From Taudactylus pleione (lineage: Eukaryota; Chordata; Amphibia; Anura; Myobatrachidae): a stretch of 64,000 nucleotides of DNA. The translations under genes were made by a program, and so were the position numbers. Positions within the stretch are counted from its first letter, which is position 1. Each line of letters begins with the position of its first letter. Under the pieces are notes generated by a model that saw only the letters and a program-made list of their open reading frames with translations, did not search any database and was not told where the DNA came from. This document shows, in pieces, positions 33,480 to 47,300 of the stretch. Location: contig JAUIMM010000040.1 of the NCBI GenBank assembly GCA_031769625.1, forward strand, positions 14,707,501 through 14,771,500, read 5' to 3'.

Positions 33480-33645
33480 ATTATCTTCACAGATATACTG
33501 TATACCATCTGTGGAGGTCTTAATCAAGTGTTTTAAAATACACAAACCGCTTTTCCATTTGTGTATTATCGTACAACAAAATAACTACAGGCCCTTTAAT
33601 GCACAACAACATTGAACTGGTTCTAATGAAATTAAGGATATAAAA
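33480..33645. other. Unassigned sequence
   Basis: Nothing recognised. Confidence 0.3.
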
Positions 33646-33741
33646 GGATTCCCAACCTCGGTCCTCAAAGCACACTAACAGTCCTGGTTTTAGTGATATC
33701 CATGGTTGTTGAGCACAGATGGTTAAATCAAAATAACTAAT

Positions 33742-34346
33742 TAAGGCCCTCATTCAGAGCCACTCGCTATTTGCAGTCGTTCGTTCTAAAACAAGGTGTG
33801 GCCATTCAAATGAACCGTTTGCTAATTGCGGTCTGTTCACGCCTCTAAGTCTGAACGAGCGAGCAAAACTTGCGGTTGTAATTTAGAAAAATACGCCTCC
33901 TTGCCGCTCGCACCATACGTCATGTTCGCTATTTATTAGATTAATCGAGTACATCGAACAGCATATGAACTGCTCGCTATTCTTGTGGCTGTTTTTTTCA
34001 ACCGCTATTTTGCGAGCAGTTCTGAGTAAAAAAAAACCAAGTGACGTGGTCAATGACGCTGCTGTATTAATTATGCACTCCCTTAAAACGCCCGTTTTGA
34101 CCTTTAAGCATGCCTGCGATCTAATTCCACACCCCCGTTTTCAAGCACCTTCCCCTGTTACCACCCACATATGCCTCCTTTTGTCACTCAAAATAGCAGG
34201 CATTCGCTATATAGCGAACAAACGATTTTTGGCCGCACTGACTGGTTCACGCATGCGTATTAAAAACCATACGCATGCGCAGATGTGCGAACATCGGTCA
34301 GAACGAACGAGCGGCCGCTTACGAGCGGCTCTGAATCAGGGCCTAA
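33742..34346. mobile_element. Harbinger-like MITE, subfamily B, TAA duplication
   Basis: The element 33745-34343 starts GGCCCTCATTCAGAGCC and ends GGCTCTGAATCAGGGCC. TAA precedes (33742-33744) and follows (34344-34346). Its interior matches 15414-16000. Confidence 0.9.
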
Positions 34347-34852
34347 GGCCCTGATTCAGAGCCAGACGCTCTGACCAGAGCGCTCGCTCTGAATCAGGGC
34401 CCACCTCCATTACTATGGAGCGTCCTACTGGACGCTCGTATAGCTGTGGGTCACCACCCACAGCATATACGAGCGTGCAGGATGATGGTCGCGAACATCG
34501 CCACTGCGAGCAGAAGCCTGCGGTTGAGTTTCTCTATCAGGGCCAAAATCACTCCCACTGACATCACTAGTGATGTCAGTGGGGCCGGCTTCTGACGGTA
34601 GGCGTTCCCTTGGGAACGCCTCCATCTGGCAGGCACGCCCCCGGCACACCCACCAAAGGGGGCGTGCTGTCAATCAACATCGACAGCACGCCCCCTTTGA
34701 TCAGACACTACGAGCGAAGGAAAGTCCTTCGCTCGTCGCGTCTCGCGCATGCGCACGACGGAGCTCCCTCCATCGTGCGCATGCACAGTGCAGACCATCG
34801 ACCCACTTGCAAGCGGACAGCCGCTCGCGAGTGGGTCTGAATCAGGGCCTAA
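34344..34852. mobile_element. Harbinger-like MITE, subfamily A, sharing the TAA with its neighbour
   Basis: The element 34347-34849 starts GGCCCTGATTCAGAGCC and ends GGGTCTGAATCAGGGCC, with TAA at 34344-34346 and 34850-34852. Its interior matches 26199-26746. Confidence 0.9.
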
Positions 34853-34910
34853 GTCACTTGTGCTCAAGTATAGTTATCCTTAAAACCTGGACAGTTAGTG
34901 TGCCATGAGC

Positions 34911-35330
34911 AGGGCTGGCAACAGAAATCTTGGGGCCCGGTACACCCATGTTTTTGGGGCCCCCTATCCCCTCTCAGTAAGTACATGCAGGTTGGTATTT
35001 GGCTCATCCCCTGTGTCTCTCAGCCTTATCCTTGCCTGTGTTGCACCAGCCTTAACCCACTTCACTCCAGTACCATTTCTGTCTCCAGCCTCATTCCTTG
35101 TGCCTTTCTATCTGCAGCCACACACTCATATCTCCTGTATCCCTCAGCATTATTATCCCCCCAAGCCTTCCTTCATTTTTATTCCTGAGCCCCCGTGTAT
35201 ATCAGCTTCATTGTCCCCATCCCCTGTGTCTCTCAGCTTCATTTTCCCCATCCCCTGTGTCTCTCAGCTTCATTTTCCCCAGCCCATATGTTTCCACGTG
35301 TTTGATTTGTCCCTGCCCTGTGCCCCCTCC
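34911..35330. repeat. Left flank of the large minisatellite, with proto-units
   Basis: Starts CAGGGCTGGCAACAGAAATC with GGGGCCCGGTACACCC. CATCCCCTGTGTCTCTCAGC recurs near 35008, 35218 and 35249, at about 31 bp spacing between the last two. These look like precursors of the main 32-bp unit. Confidence 0.6.
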
Positions 35331-38300
35331 TCTTTATCAGCCCGTGTCTGTCACACACACCCCCTCTCCCCCAGCCCCTGTCTTTTACACCCCCTCTCCA
35401 CCAGCCCCTGTCTTTTACACCCCCTCTGTGTCTTTTACATCCCCTCTCCTTCAGCCTCTGTGTCTTTCACACCCTCTCCTCCAGACTCTGTGTCTTTTAC
35501 TCCCCATCTCTCCCAGCCTCTGTGTCTTTGACACCCCCTCTCCCCCAGCCTCTGTGTCTTTTACACCCCCTCTCCACCAGCCTCTGTGTCTTTTACTCCC
35601 CCTCTCCCCCAGCCCCTGTCTTTTACACCCCTCTCCCCAGCCTCTGTGTCTTTTACACCCCCTCTCCCCCAGCCTCTGTGTCTTTTACACCCCCTCTCTC
35701 CCAGCCTCTGTGTCTTTTACTCCCACTCTCCCCCAGCCCCTGTGTCTTTTACTCCCCCCCTATCCTCCAGCCTCTGTGTCTTTTACACCTCCCTCTCCAC
35801 CAGCCTCTGTGTCTTTTACTACCCCTCACCCCAGCCCCTGTCTTTTACACCCCCTCTCCCCAAGCCTCTGTGTCTTTTACATCCCCTCTCCTTCAGCCTC
35901 TGTGTCTTTTACACACCCTCTCCTCCAGCCTCTGTGCCGTTTACTCCCCCTCTCTCCCAGCCTCTGTGTCTTTGACACCCCCTCTCCACCAGCCTCTGTG
36001 TCTTTTACACCCCCCTCTCCACCAGCCTCTGTGTCTTTTACTCCCCCTCTCCCCAGCCCCTGTCTTTTACACCCCCTCTCCCCCAGCCTCTGTGTCTTTT
36101 ACACCCCCTCTCCCCCAGCCTCTGTGTCTTTTACACCCCCTCTCCCCCAGCCTCTGTGTCTATTACTCCCCCTCTACCCCAGCCTCTGTGTCTTTTACAC
36201 ACCCTCTACCCAAGCCCCTGTGTCTTTTACTCCCCCAGCCCCTGTGTCTTTTACTCCCCCTCTCCCCCAGCCTCTGTGTCTTTTACTCCCACCCTTTCCC
36301 CCAGCCCCTGTGTCTTTTACTCCCCCTCTCCCCCAGCCTCTGTGTCTTTTACACCCCCTCTCCCCCAGCCCCTGTCTTTTACATCCCCTCTCCCCCAGCC
36401 TCTGTGTCTTTTACTCCCCCATCTCCCCCAGCCCCTGTGTCTTTTACTCCCCTCTCCCCCAGCCTCTGTGTCTTTTACACCCCCTCTCCCCCAGCCCCTG
36501 TCTTTTACATCCCCTCTCCCCCAGCCTCTGTGTCTTTTACTCCCCCATCTCCCCCAGCCCCTGTGTCTTTTACTCCCCTCTCCCCCAGCCTCTGTGTCTT
36601 TAACACCCCTCTCCCCTAGCCCCTGTCTTTTACATCCCCTCTCCTCCAGCCTCTGTGTCTTTTACTCCCCCTCTCTCCCAGCCTCTGTGTCTTTTACTTC
36701 CACTCCCTCCCAGCCTCTGTGTCTTTTACTCCCCCCCTCTCCCCCAGCCACTGTGTCTTTTACACCCCCTCTCCCCCAGCCTCTGTGTCTTTTACACCCC
36801 CTCTCCCACAGCCTCTGTGTCTTTTACGCCCCTCTCCCCCAGCCTCTGTGTCTTTTACACCCCCTCTCCCCAGCCCCTGTGTCTTTTACACCCCTAACTA
36901 CCCCAGCCTCTGTGTCTTTTACACCCCCTCTCCACCAGCCTCTGTGTCTTTTACACCCCCTCTCCCCCAGCCCCTGTGTCTTTTACACCCCTAACTATCC
37001 CAGCCTCTGAGTCTTTTACACCCCCTCTCCCCCAGCCTCTGTGTTTTTTACTCCCCCCCTCTCCCCCAGCCCCTGTGTCTTTTACTCCCTGTCCCCCAGC
37101 CTCTGTCTTTTACACCCCCTCTCCCCAGCCCCTGTCTTTTACATCCCCTCTCCCCCAGCCTCTGTCTTTTACTCCCCCCTCTCCCCAGCCTCTGTCTTTT
37201 ACGTCCCCTCTCCTCCAGCCTCTGTCATTTCCATCCCCTCTCCTTCAGCCTCTGTGTCTTTTACACCCCCTCTCCCCCAGCCCCTGTCTTTTACATCCCA
37301 TCTCCCCCAGCCTCTGTGTCTTTTACTCCCACTCTCTCCCAGTTTCTGTGTCTTTTACTCCCACTCTCTCCCAGCCTCTGTGTCTTTTACTCCCCCCCTC
37401 TCCCCCAGCCACTGTGTCTTTTACACCCCCTCTCCCCCAGCCTCTGTGTCTTTTACACCCCCTCTCCCACAGCCTCTGTGTCTTTTACTCCCCCTCTCCC
37501 CCAGCCCCTGTGTCTTTTACACCACCTCTCCCCAGCCTCTGTGTCTTTTACACCCCCTCTCCCCCAGCCCCTGTGTCTTTTACACCCATAACTACCCCAG
37601 CCTCTGTGTCTTTTACACCCCCTCTCCCCCAGCCTCTGTGTCTTTTACTCCCCCTCTCCCCCAGCCTCTGTGTCTTTTACTCCCCCTCTCCCCCAACCTC
37701 TGTGTCTTTTACACCCCCTCTACTTTAGCCCCTGTGTCTTTTACACCCCCTCTCCCCCAGCCTCTGTGTCTTTTACACCCCCTCTCCCCAGCCCCTATGT
37801 CATTTACACCCCCTCTCACCCAGCCTCTGTGTCTTTTAAACCCCCTCTCCAAAAGCCCCTGTGTTGTTTACTCCTCCCCCTCTCCCCCAGCCTCTGTGTC
37901 TTTTACACCCCCCTCTCCACCAGCCTCTGTGTCTTTTACTCCCCCTCTCCCTCAGCCTCTGTGTCTTTTGCACCCCCTGTCCCCCAGCCCCTGTCTTTTA
38001 CATCCCCTCTCCCGCAGCCTCTGTGTCTTTTACTCCCACTGTCCCCCAGCCCCTGTGTCTTTTACTCCCCCCCTCGCCCCCAGCCTCTGTGTCTTTTACA
38101 TCCCCTCTCCCCAGCCTCTGTCTTTTACGTCCCCTCTCCTCCAGCCTCTGTCTTTTCCATCCCCTCTCCTTCAACCTCTGTGTCTTTTACACCCCCTCTC
38201 TCCCAGCCTCTGTGTCTTTGACACCCCCTCTCCCCCAGCCTCTGTGTCTTTTACACCCCCTCTCCACCAGTCTCTGTGTCTTTTACTCCCCCTCTCCCCA

Positions 38301-41300
38301 GCCCCTGTCTTTTACACCCCTCTCCCCAGCCTCTGTGTCTTTTACACCCCCTCTCCCCCAGCCTCTGTGTCTTTTACACCCCCTCTCTCCCAGCCTCTGT
38401 GTCTTTTACTCCCACTCTCCCCAGCCCCTGTGTCTTTTACTCCCCCCCTATCCTCCAGCCTCTGTGTCTTTTACACCTCCCTCTCCACCAGCCTCTGTGT
38501 CTTTTACTACCCCTCACCCAGCCCCTGTCTTTTACACCCCCTCTCCCCAAGCCTCTGTGTCTTTTACATCCCCTCTCCTTCAGCCTCTGTGTCTTTTACA
38601 CACCCTCTCCTCCAGCCTCTGTGCCGTTTACTCCCCCTCTCTCCCAGCCTCTGTGTCTTTGACACCCCCTCTCCACCAGCCTCTGTGTCTTTTACACCCC
38701 CCTCTCCACCAGCCTCTGTGTCTTTTACTCCCCCTCTCCCCAGCCCCTGTCTTTTACACCCCCTCTCCCCCAGCCTCTGTGTCTTTTACACCCCCTCTCC
38801 CCCAGCCTCTGTGTCTTTTACACCCCCTCTCCCCCAGCCTCTGTGTCTATTACTCCCCTCTACCCCAGCCTCTGTGTCTTTTACACACCCTCTACCCAAG
38901 CCCCTGTGTCTTTTACTCCCCAGCCCCTGTGTCTTTTACTCCCCCTCTCCCCAGCCTCTGTGTCTTTTACTCCCACCCTTTCCCCCAGCCCCTGTGTCTT
39001 TTACTCCCCCTCTCCCCCAGCCTCTGTGTCTTTTACACCCCCTCTCCCCCAGCCCCTGTCTTTTACATCCCCTCTCCCCAGCCTCTGTGTCTTTTACTCC
39101 CCCATCTCCCCCAGCCCCTGTGTCTTTTACTCCCCTCTCCCCCAGCCTCTGTGTCTTTTACACCCCCTCTCCCCCAGCCCCTGTCTTTTACATCCCCTCT
39201 CCCCCAGCCTCTGTGTCTTTTACTCCCCCATCTCCCCCAGCCCCTGTGTCTTTTACTCCCCTCTCCCCCAGCCTCTGTGTCTTTAACACCCCTCTCCCCT
39301 AGCCCCTGTCTTTTACATCCCCTCTCCTCCAGCCTCTGTGTCTTTTACTCCCCCTCTCTCCCAGCCTCTGTGTCTTTTACTTCCACTCCCTCCCAGCCTC
39401 TGTGTCTTTTACTCCCCCCCTCTCCCCCAGCCACTGTGTCTTTTACACCCCCTCTCCCCCAGCCTCTGTGTCTTTTACACCCCCTCTCCCACAGCCTCTG
39501 TGTCTTTTACGCCCCCTCTCCCCCAGCCTCTGTGTCTTTTACACCCCCTCTCCCCCAGCCCCTGTGTCTTTTACACCCCTAACTACCCCAGCCTCTGTGT
39601 CTTTTACACCCCCTCTCCACCAGCCTCTGTGTCTTTTACACCCCCTCTCCCCAGCCCCTGTGTCTTTTACACCCCTAACTATCCCAGCCTCTGAGTCTTT
39701 TACACCCCCTCTCCCCCAGCCTCTGTGTTTTTTACTCCCCCCCTCTCCCCCAGCCCCTGTGTCTTTTACTCCCCTGTCCCCCAGCCTCTGTCTTTTACAC
39801 CCCCTCTCCCCCAGCCCCTGTCTTTTACATCCCCTCTCCCCCAGCCTCTGTCTTTTACTCCCCCTCTCCCCCAGCCTCTGTCTTTTACGTCCCCTCTCCT
39901 CCAGCCTCTGTCATTTCCATCCCCTCTCCTTCAGCCTCTGTGTCTTTTACACCCCCTCTCCCCCAGCCCCTGTCTTTTACATCCCATCTCCCCCAGCCTC
40001 TGTGTCTTTTACTCCCACTCTCTCCCAGTTTCTGTGTCTTTTACTCCCACTCTCTCCCAGCCTCTGTGTCTTTTACTCCCCCCCTCTCCCCCAGCCACTG
40101 TGTCTTTTACACCCCCTCTCCCCAGCCTCTGTGTCTTTTACACCCCCTCTCCCACAGCCTCTGTGTCTTTTACTCCCCCTCTCCCCCAGCCCCTGTGTCT
40201 TTTACACCACCTCTCCCCCAGCCTCTGTGTCTTTTACACCCCCTCTCCCCAGCCCCTGTGTCTTTTACACCCATAACTACCCAGCCTCTGTGTCTTTTAC
40301 ACCCCCTCTCCCCCAGCCTCTGTGTCTTTTACTCCCCCTCTCCCCCAGCCTCTGTGTCTTTTACTCCCCCTCTCCCCCAACCTCTGTGTCTTTTACACCC
40401 CCTCTACTTTAGCCCCTGTGTCTTTTACACCCCCTCTCCCCCAGCCTCTGTGTCTTTTACACCCCCTCTCCCCAGCCCCTATGTCATTTACACCCCCTCT
40501 CACCCAGCCTCTGTGTCTTTTAAACCCCCTCTCCAAAAGCCCCTGTGTTGTTTACTCCTCCCCCTCTCCCCCAGCCTCTGTGTCTTTTACACCCCCCTCT
40601 CCACCAGCCTCTGTGTCTTTTACTCCCCCTCTCCCTCAGCCTCTGTGTCTTTTGCACCCCCTGTCCCCCAGCCCCTGTCTTTTACATCCCCTCTCCTGCA
40701 GCCTCTGTGTCTTTTACTCCCACTGTCCCCCAGCCCCTGTGTCTTTTACTCCCCCCCTCGCCCCCAGCCTCTGTGTCTTTTACATCCCCTCTCCCCCAGC
40801 CTCTGTCTTTTACGTCCCCTCTCCTCCAGCCTCTGTCTTTTCCATCCCCTCTCCTTCAACCTCTGTGTCTTTTACACCCCCTCTCTCCCAGCCTCTGTGT
40901 CTTTGACACCCCCTCTCCCCAGCCTCTGTGTCTTTTACACCCCCTCTCCACCAGCCTCTGTGTCTTTTACTCCCCCTCTCCCCCAGCCCCTGTCTTTTAC
41001 ACCCCTCTCCCCAGCCTCTGTGTCTTTTACACCCCCTCTCCCCCAGCCTCTTTGTCTTTTACACCCCCTCTCTCCCAGCCTCTGTGTCTTTTACTCCCAC
41101 TCTCCCCCAGCCCCTGTGTCTTTTACTCCCCCCCTATCCTCCAGCCTCTGTGTCTTTTACACCTCCCTCTCCACCAGCCTCTGTGTCTTTTACTACCCCT
41201 CACCCCAGCCCCTGTCTTTTACACCCCCTCTCCCCAAGCCTCTGTGTCTTTTACATCCCCTCTCCTTCAGCCTCTGTGTCTTTTACACACCCTCTCCTCC

Positions 41301-44300
41301 AGCCTCTGTGCCGTTTACTCCCCCTCTCTCCCAGCCTCTGTGTCTTTGACACCCCCTCTCCACCAGCCTCTGTGTCTTTTACACCCCCCTCTCCACCAGC
41401 CTCTGTGTCTTTTACTCCCCCTCTCCCCAGCCCCTGTCTTTTACACCCCCTCTCCCCCAGCCTCTGTGTCTTTTACACCCCCTCTCCCCCAGCCTCTGTG
41501 TCTTTTACACCCCCTCTCCCCCAGCCTCTGTGTCTATTACTCCCCCTCTACCCCAGCCTCTGTGTCTTTTACACACCCTCTACCCAAGCCCCTGTGTCTT
41601 TTACTCCCCCAGCCCCTGTGTCTTTTACTCCCCCTCTCCCCCAGCCTCTGTGTCTTTTACTCCCACCCTTTCCCCAGCCCCTGTGTCTTTTACTCCCCCT
41701 CTCCCCCAGCCTCTGTGTCTTTTACACCCCCTCTCCCCCAGCCCCTGTCTTTTACATCCCCTCTCCCCCAGCCTCTGTGTCTTTTACTCCCCCATCTCCC
41801 CCAGCCCCTGTGTCTTTTACTCCCCTCTCCCCCAGCCTCTGTGTCTTTTACACCCCCTCTCCCCCAGCCCCTGTCTTTTACATCCCCTCTCCCCCAGCCT
41901 CTGTGTCTTTTACTCCCCCATCTCCCCCAGCCCCTGTGTCTTTTACTCCCCTCTCCCCCAGCCTCTGTGTCTTTAACACCCCTCTCCCCTAGCCCCTGTC
42001 TTTTACATCCCCTCTCCTCCAGCCTCTGTGTCTTTTACTCCCCCTCTCTCCCAGCCTCTGTGTCTTTTACTTCCACTCCCTCCCAGCCTCTGTGTCTTTT
42101 ACTCCCCCCCTCTCCCCCAGCCACTGTGTCTTTTACACCCCCTCTCCCCCAGCCTCTGTGTCTTTTACACCCCCTCTCCCACAGCCTCTGTGTCTTTTAC
42201 GCCCCCTCTCCCCCAGCCTCTGTGTCTTTTACACCCCCTCTCCCCCAGCCCCTGTGTCTTTTACACCCCTAACTACCCCAGCCTCTGTGTCTTTTACACC
42301 CCCTCTCCACCAGCCTCTGTGTCTTTTACACCCCCTCTCCCCCAGCCCCTGTGTCTTTTACACCCCTAACTATCCCAGCCTCTGAGTCTTTTACACCCCC
42401 TCTCCCCCAGCCTCTGTGTTTTTTACTCCCCCCCTCTCCCCCAGCCCCTGTGTCTTTTACTCCCCTGTCCCCCAGCCTCTGTCTTTTACACCCCCTCTCC
42501 CCCAGCCCCTGTCTTTTACATCCCCTCTCCCCCAGCCTCTGTCTTTTACTCCCCCTCTCCCCCAGCCTCTGTCTTTTACGTCCCCTCTCCTCCAGCCTCT
42601 GTCATTTCCATCCCCTCTCCTTCAGCCTCTGTGTCTTTTACACCCCCTCTCCCCCAGCCCCTGTCTTTTACATCCCATCTCCCCCAGCCTCTGTGTCTTT
42701 TACTCCCACTCTCTCCCAGTTTCTGTGTCTTTTACTCCCACTCTCTCCCAGCCTCTGTGTCTTTTACTCCCCCCCTCTCCCCCAGCCACTGTGTCTTTTA
42801 CACCCCCTCTCCCCCAGCCTCTGTGTCTTTTACACCCCCTCTCCCACAGCCTCTGTGTCTTTTACTCCCCCTCTCCCCCAGCCCCTGTGTCTTTTACACC
42901 ACCTCTCCCCCAGCCTCTGTGTCTTTTACACCCCCTCTCCCCCAGCCCCTGTGTCTTTTACACCCATAACTACCCCAGCCTCTGTGTCTTTTACACCCCC
43001 TCTCCCCCAGCCTCTGTGTCTTTTACTCCCCCTCTCCCCCAGCCTCTGTGTCTTTTACTCCCCCTCTCCCCCAACCTCTGTGTCTTTTACACCCCCTCTA
43101 CTTTAGCCCCTGTGTCTTTTACACCCCCTCTCCCCCAGCCTCTGTGTCTTTTACACCCCCTCTCCCCAGCCCCTATGTCATTTACACCCCCTCTCACCCA
43201 GCCTCTGTGTCTTTTAAACCCCCTCTCCAAAAGCCCCTGTGTTGTTTACTCCTCCCCCTCTCCCCCAGCCTCTGTGTCTTTTACACCCCCCTCTCCACCA
43301 GCCTCTGTGTCTTTTACTCCCCCTCTCCCTCAGCCTCTGTGTCTTTTGCACCCCCTGTCCCCCAGCCCCTGTCTTTTACATCCCCTCTCCCGCAGCCTCT
43401 GTGTCTTTTACTCCCACTGTCCCCCAGCCCCTGTGTCTTTTACTCCCCCCCTCGCCCCCAGCCTCTGTGTCTTTTACATCCCCTCTCCCCCAGCCTCTGT
43501 CTTTTACGTCCCCTCTCCTCCAGCCTCTGTCTTTTCCATCCCCTCTCCTTCAACCTCTGTGTCTTTTACACCCCCTCTCCCCCAGCCCCTGTCTTTTACA
43601 TCCCATCTCCCCCAGCCTCTGTGTCTTTTACACCCACTCTCTCCCAGTTTCTGTGTCTTTTACTCCCACTCTCTCCCAGCCTCTGTGTCTTTTACTCCCC
43701 CCCTCTCCCCCAGCCACTGTGTCTTTTACACCCCCTCTCCCCCAGCCTCTGTGTCTTTTACACCCCCTCTCCCACAGCCTCTGTGTCTTTTACTTCCTCT
43801 CTCCCCCAGCCCCTGTGTCATTTACACCACCTCTCCCCCAGCCTCTGTGTCTTTTACACCCCCTCTCCCCCAGCCCCTGTGTCTTTTACACCCATAACTA
43901 CCCAAGCCTCTGTGTCTTTTACACCCCCTCTCCCCCAGCCTCTGTGTCTTTTACTCCCCCTCTCCCCCAGCCTCTGTGTCTTTTACTCCCCCTCTCCCCC
44001 AACCTCTGTGTCTTTTACACCCCCTCTCCCCTAGCCCCTGTGTCTTTCACACCCCCTCTCACCCAGCCTCTGTGTCTTTTACACCCCCTCTCCCCAGCAC
44101 CTATGTCTTTTACACCCCCTCTCCCCCAGCCTCTGTGTCTTTTAAACCCCCTCTCCACCAGCCCCTGTGTCTTTTACTCCTCCCCCTCTCCCCCAGCCTC
44201 TGTGTCTTTTACACCCTCCTCTCCACCAGCCTCTGTGTCTTTTACTCCCCCTCTCCCCCAGCCTCTGTGTCTTTTGCACCCCCTGTCCCCCAGCCCCTGT

Positions 44301-47300
44301 CTTTTACATCCCCTCTCCCGCAGCCTCTGTGTCTTTTACTCCCACTCTCCCCCAGCCCCTGTGTCTTTTACTCCCCCCCTCGCCCCCAGCCTCTGTGTCT
44401 TTTACTCCCCCTCTCCCCCAGCCCCTGTGTCTTTTACTACCCCTCTCCCCCAGCCTCTGTGTATTTTACTCCCCTTCTCTCCAAGCCTCTGTGTCTTTTA
44501 CACCCCCTCTCCCCCAGTCTCTGTGTCTTTTACTCCCACCCTTTCCCCCGGCCCCTGTGTCTTTTACTCCCCCTCTCCCAAAGCAACTGTGTCTTTTACA
44601 CCCCCTCTCCCCCAGTCTCTGTGTCTTTTACTCCCACCATTTCCCCAGCCCCTGTGTCTTTTACTCCCCCTCTCCCAAAGCCTCTGTGTCTTTTACACCC
44701 CCTCTCCCCCAGCCCCTGTCTTTTACATCCCCTCACCCCCTTTGCCTCTGTGTCTTTTACTCCAACTCTCCCCCAGTCTCTGTGTCTTTTACTCCCCCCT
44801 CTCCCGAAGCCTCTGTGTCTTTTACACACCCTCTCCCCCAACCTCTGTGTCTTTTACATCCCGTCTCCCCCAGCCTCTGTGTCTTTTACTCCCCCTCTCT
44901 CCCAGACTTTGTGTCTTTTACTCCCCCTCTCCCCCATCCTCTGTGTATTTTACTCCCACTCTCCCCCAGTCTCTGTGTCTTTTACTCCCCCCTCTCCCCC
45001 AGCCTCTGTGTCTTTTACACACCCTCTCCCCCAACCTCTGTGTCTTTTACACCCCCTCTTCCTCAGCCCCTGTCATTTACACCCCCTCTCCCAGCCTCTG
45101 TGTCTTTTACTCCCCCTCTCCCCCAGCCCCTGTGTCTTTCACACCCCCTCTCACCCAGCCTCTGTGTCTTTTACACCCCCTCTCCCCAGCACCTATGTCT
45201 TTTACACCCCCTCTCCCCCAGCCTCTGTGTCTTTTAAACCCCCTCTCCACCAGCCCCTGTGTCTTTTACTCCTCCCCCTCTCCCCCAGCCTCTGTGTCTT
45301 TTACACCCTCCTCTCCACCAGCCTCTGTGTCTTTTACTCCCCCTCTCCCCCAGCCTCTGTGTCTTTTGCACCCCCTGTCCCCCAGCCCCTGTCTTTTACA
45401 TCCCCTCTCCCGCAGCCTCTGTGTCTTTTACTCCCACTCTCCCCCAGCCCCTGTGTCTTTTACTCCCCCCCTCGCCCCCAGTCTCTGTGTCTTTTACTCC
45501 CCCTCTCCCCCAGCCCCTGTGTCTTTTACTACCCCTCTCCCCCAGCCTCTGTGTATTTTACTCCCCTTCTCTCCAAGCCTCTGTGTCTTTTACACCCCCT
45601 CTCCCCCAGTCTCTGTGTCTTTTACTCCCACCCTTTCCCCCGGCCCCTGTGTCTTTTACTCCCCCTCTCCCAAAGCAACTGTGTCTTTTACACCCCCTCT
45701 CCCCCAGTCTCTGTGTCTTTTACTCCCACTATTTCCCCAGCCCCTGTGTCTTTTACTCCCCCTCTCCCAAAGCCTCTGTGTCTTTTACACCCCCTCTCCC
45801 CCAGCCCCTGTCTTTTACATCCCCTCACCCCCTTTGCCTCTGTGTCTTTTACTCCAACTCTCCCCCAGTCTCTGTGTCTTTTACTCCCCCCTCTCCCGAA
45901 GCCTCTGTGTCTTTTACACACCCTCTCCCCTAACCTCTGTGTCTTTTACATCCCGTCTCCCCCAGCCTCTGTGTCTTTTACTCCCCCTCTCTCCCAGACT
46001 TTGTGTCTTTTACTCCCCCTCTCCCCCATCCTCTGTGTATTTTACTCCCACTCTCCCCCAGTCTCTGTGTCTTTTACTCCCCCCTCTCCCCCAGCCTCTG
46101 TGTCTTTTACACACCCTCTCCCCCAACCTCTGTGTCTTTTACACCCCCTCTTCCTCAGCCCCTGTCATTTACACCCCCTCTCCCAGCCTCTGTGTCTTTT
46201 ACTCCCCCTCTCCCCCAGCCCCTGTGTCTTTTACACCCCCTCTCCCCCAGCCTCTGTGTCTTTTACACCCCCTCTCCCCCAGCCCCTGTGTCTTTTACAC
46301 CCCCCTAACCCCAGCCTTTGTGTCTTTTACACCCCCTCTCTCCCAGCCCCTGTGTCTTTTCCACCCCCCTCTACCCCAGCCTCTGTGTCTTTTAAACCCC
46401 CCTCTCCCCCAGCATCTATGTCTTTTACACCCCCTCTCCCCCAGCCTCTGTGTCTTTTACTCCCCCTCTCCCCCAGCCTCTGTGTCTTTTACACCCCCTC
46501 TCCCCCAGCCTCTGTGTCTTTTACTCCCCCTCTCCCCCAGCCTCTGTGTCTTTTACTCCCCCTCTCCCCCAGCCACTGTGTCTTTTACACCCCCTCTCTC
46601 CCAGCCTCTGTGTCTTTTACTCCCACTCTCCCCAAGCCTCTGTGTCTTTTACTCCCCCCCTCTCCCCCTCCCTCTGTGTCTTTTACATCAACCTCTCTCC
46701 CAGCCTCTGTCTATTACTCCCCCCCTCTCATCCAGCCCCTGTGTCTTTTACACCCCCCTCTACCCCAGCCTTTGTGTCTTTTACTCCCACTCTCCCCCAG
46801 CCTCTGTGTCTTTTACTCCCACTCTCCCCCAGTCTCTGTGTCTTTTACTCCCCCCTCTCCCTCAGCCTCTGTGTCTTTTACACACCCTCTCCCCCAACCT
46901 CTGTGTCTTTTACACCCCCTCTTCCTCAGCCCCTGTCTTTTACACCCCCTCTCCCCCAGCCTCTGTGTCTTTTACTCCCCCTGTCCCCCACCCCCTGTGT
47001 CTTTTACACTCCCCTCTACCCCAGCCTTTGTGTCTTTTACACCCCCTCTCCCCCAGCCCCTGTGTCTTTTACACCCCCCTCTCCCCCAGCCTCTGTCTCT
47101 TTTACTCCCCCTCTCCCCCAGCCTCTGTGTCTTTTACTCCCCCTCTCCCCCAGCATCTATGTCTTTTACACCAACTCTCCCCCAGCCTCTGTGTCTTTTA
47201 CTCCACCTCTCCCCCAGCCTCTGTGTCTTTTACACCCCCTCTCCCCCAGCCTCTGTGTCTTTTACTTCCCCTCTCCCCCAGCCTCTGTGTCTTTTACACC

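Larger units (their letters stand above)
33646..34910. mobile_element. Palindromic MITE (GGATTCCCAACCTCGG end) hosting two Harbinger-like MITEs
   Basis: The left arm has CCAACCTCGGTCCTCAAAGC, ACTAACAGTCCTGGTTTTAG and GGTTGTTGAGCACAG. The right arm at 34853-34910 has the complements: CTTGTGCTCAAG, CCTTAAAACCTGGACAGTTA and GTGTGCC. The outer right end is truncated where the next repeat begins. The centre is split by the two MITEs below. Confidence 0.75.
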
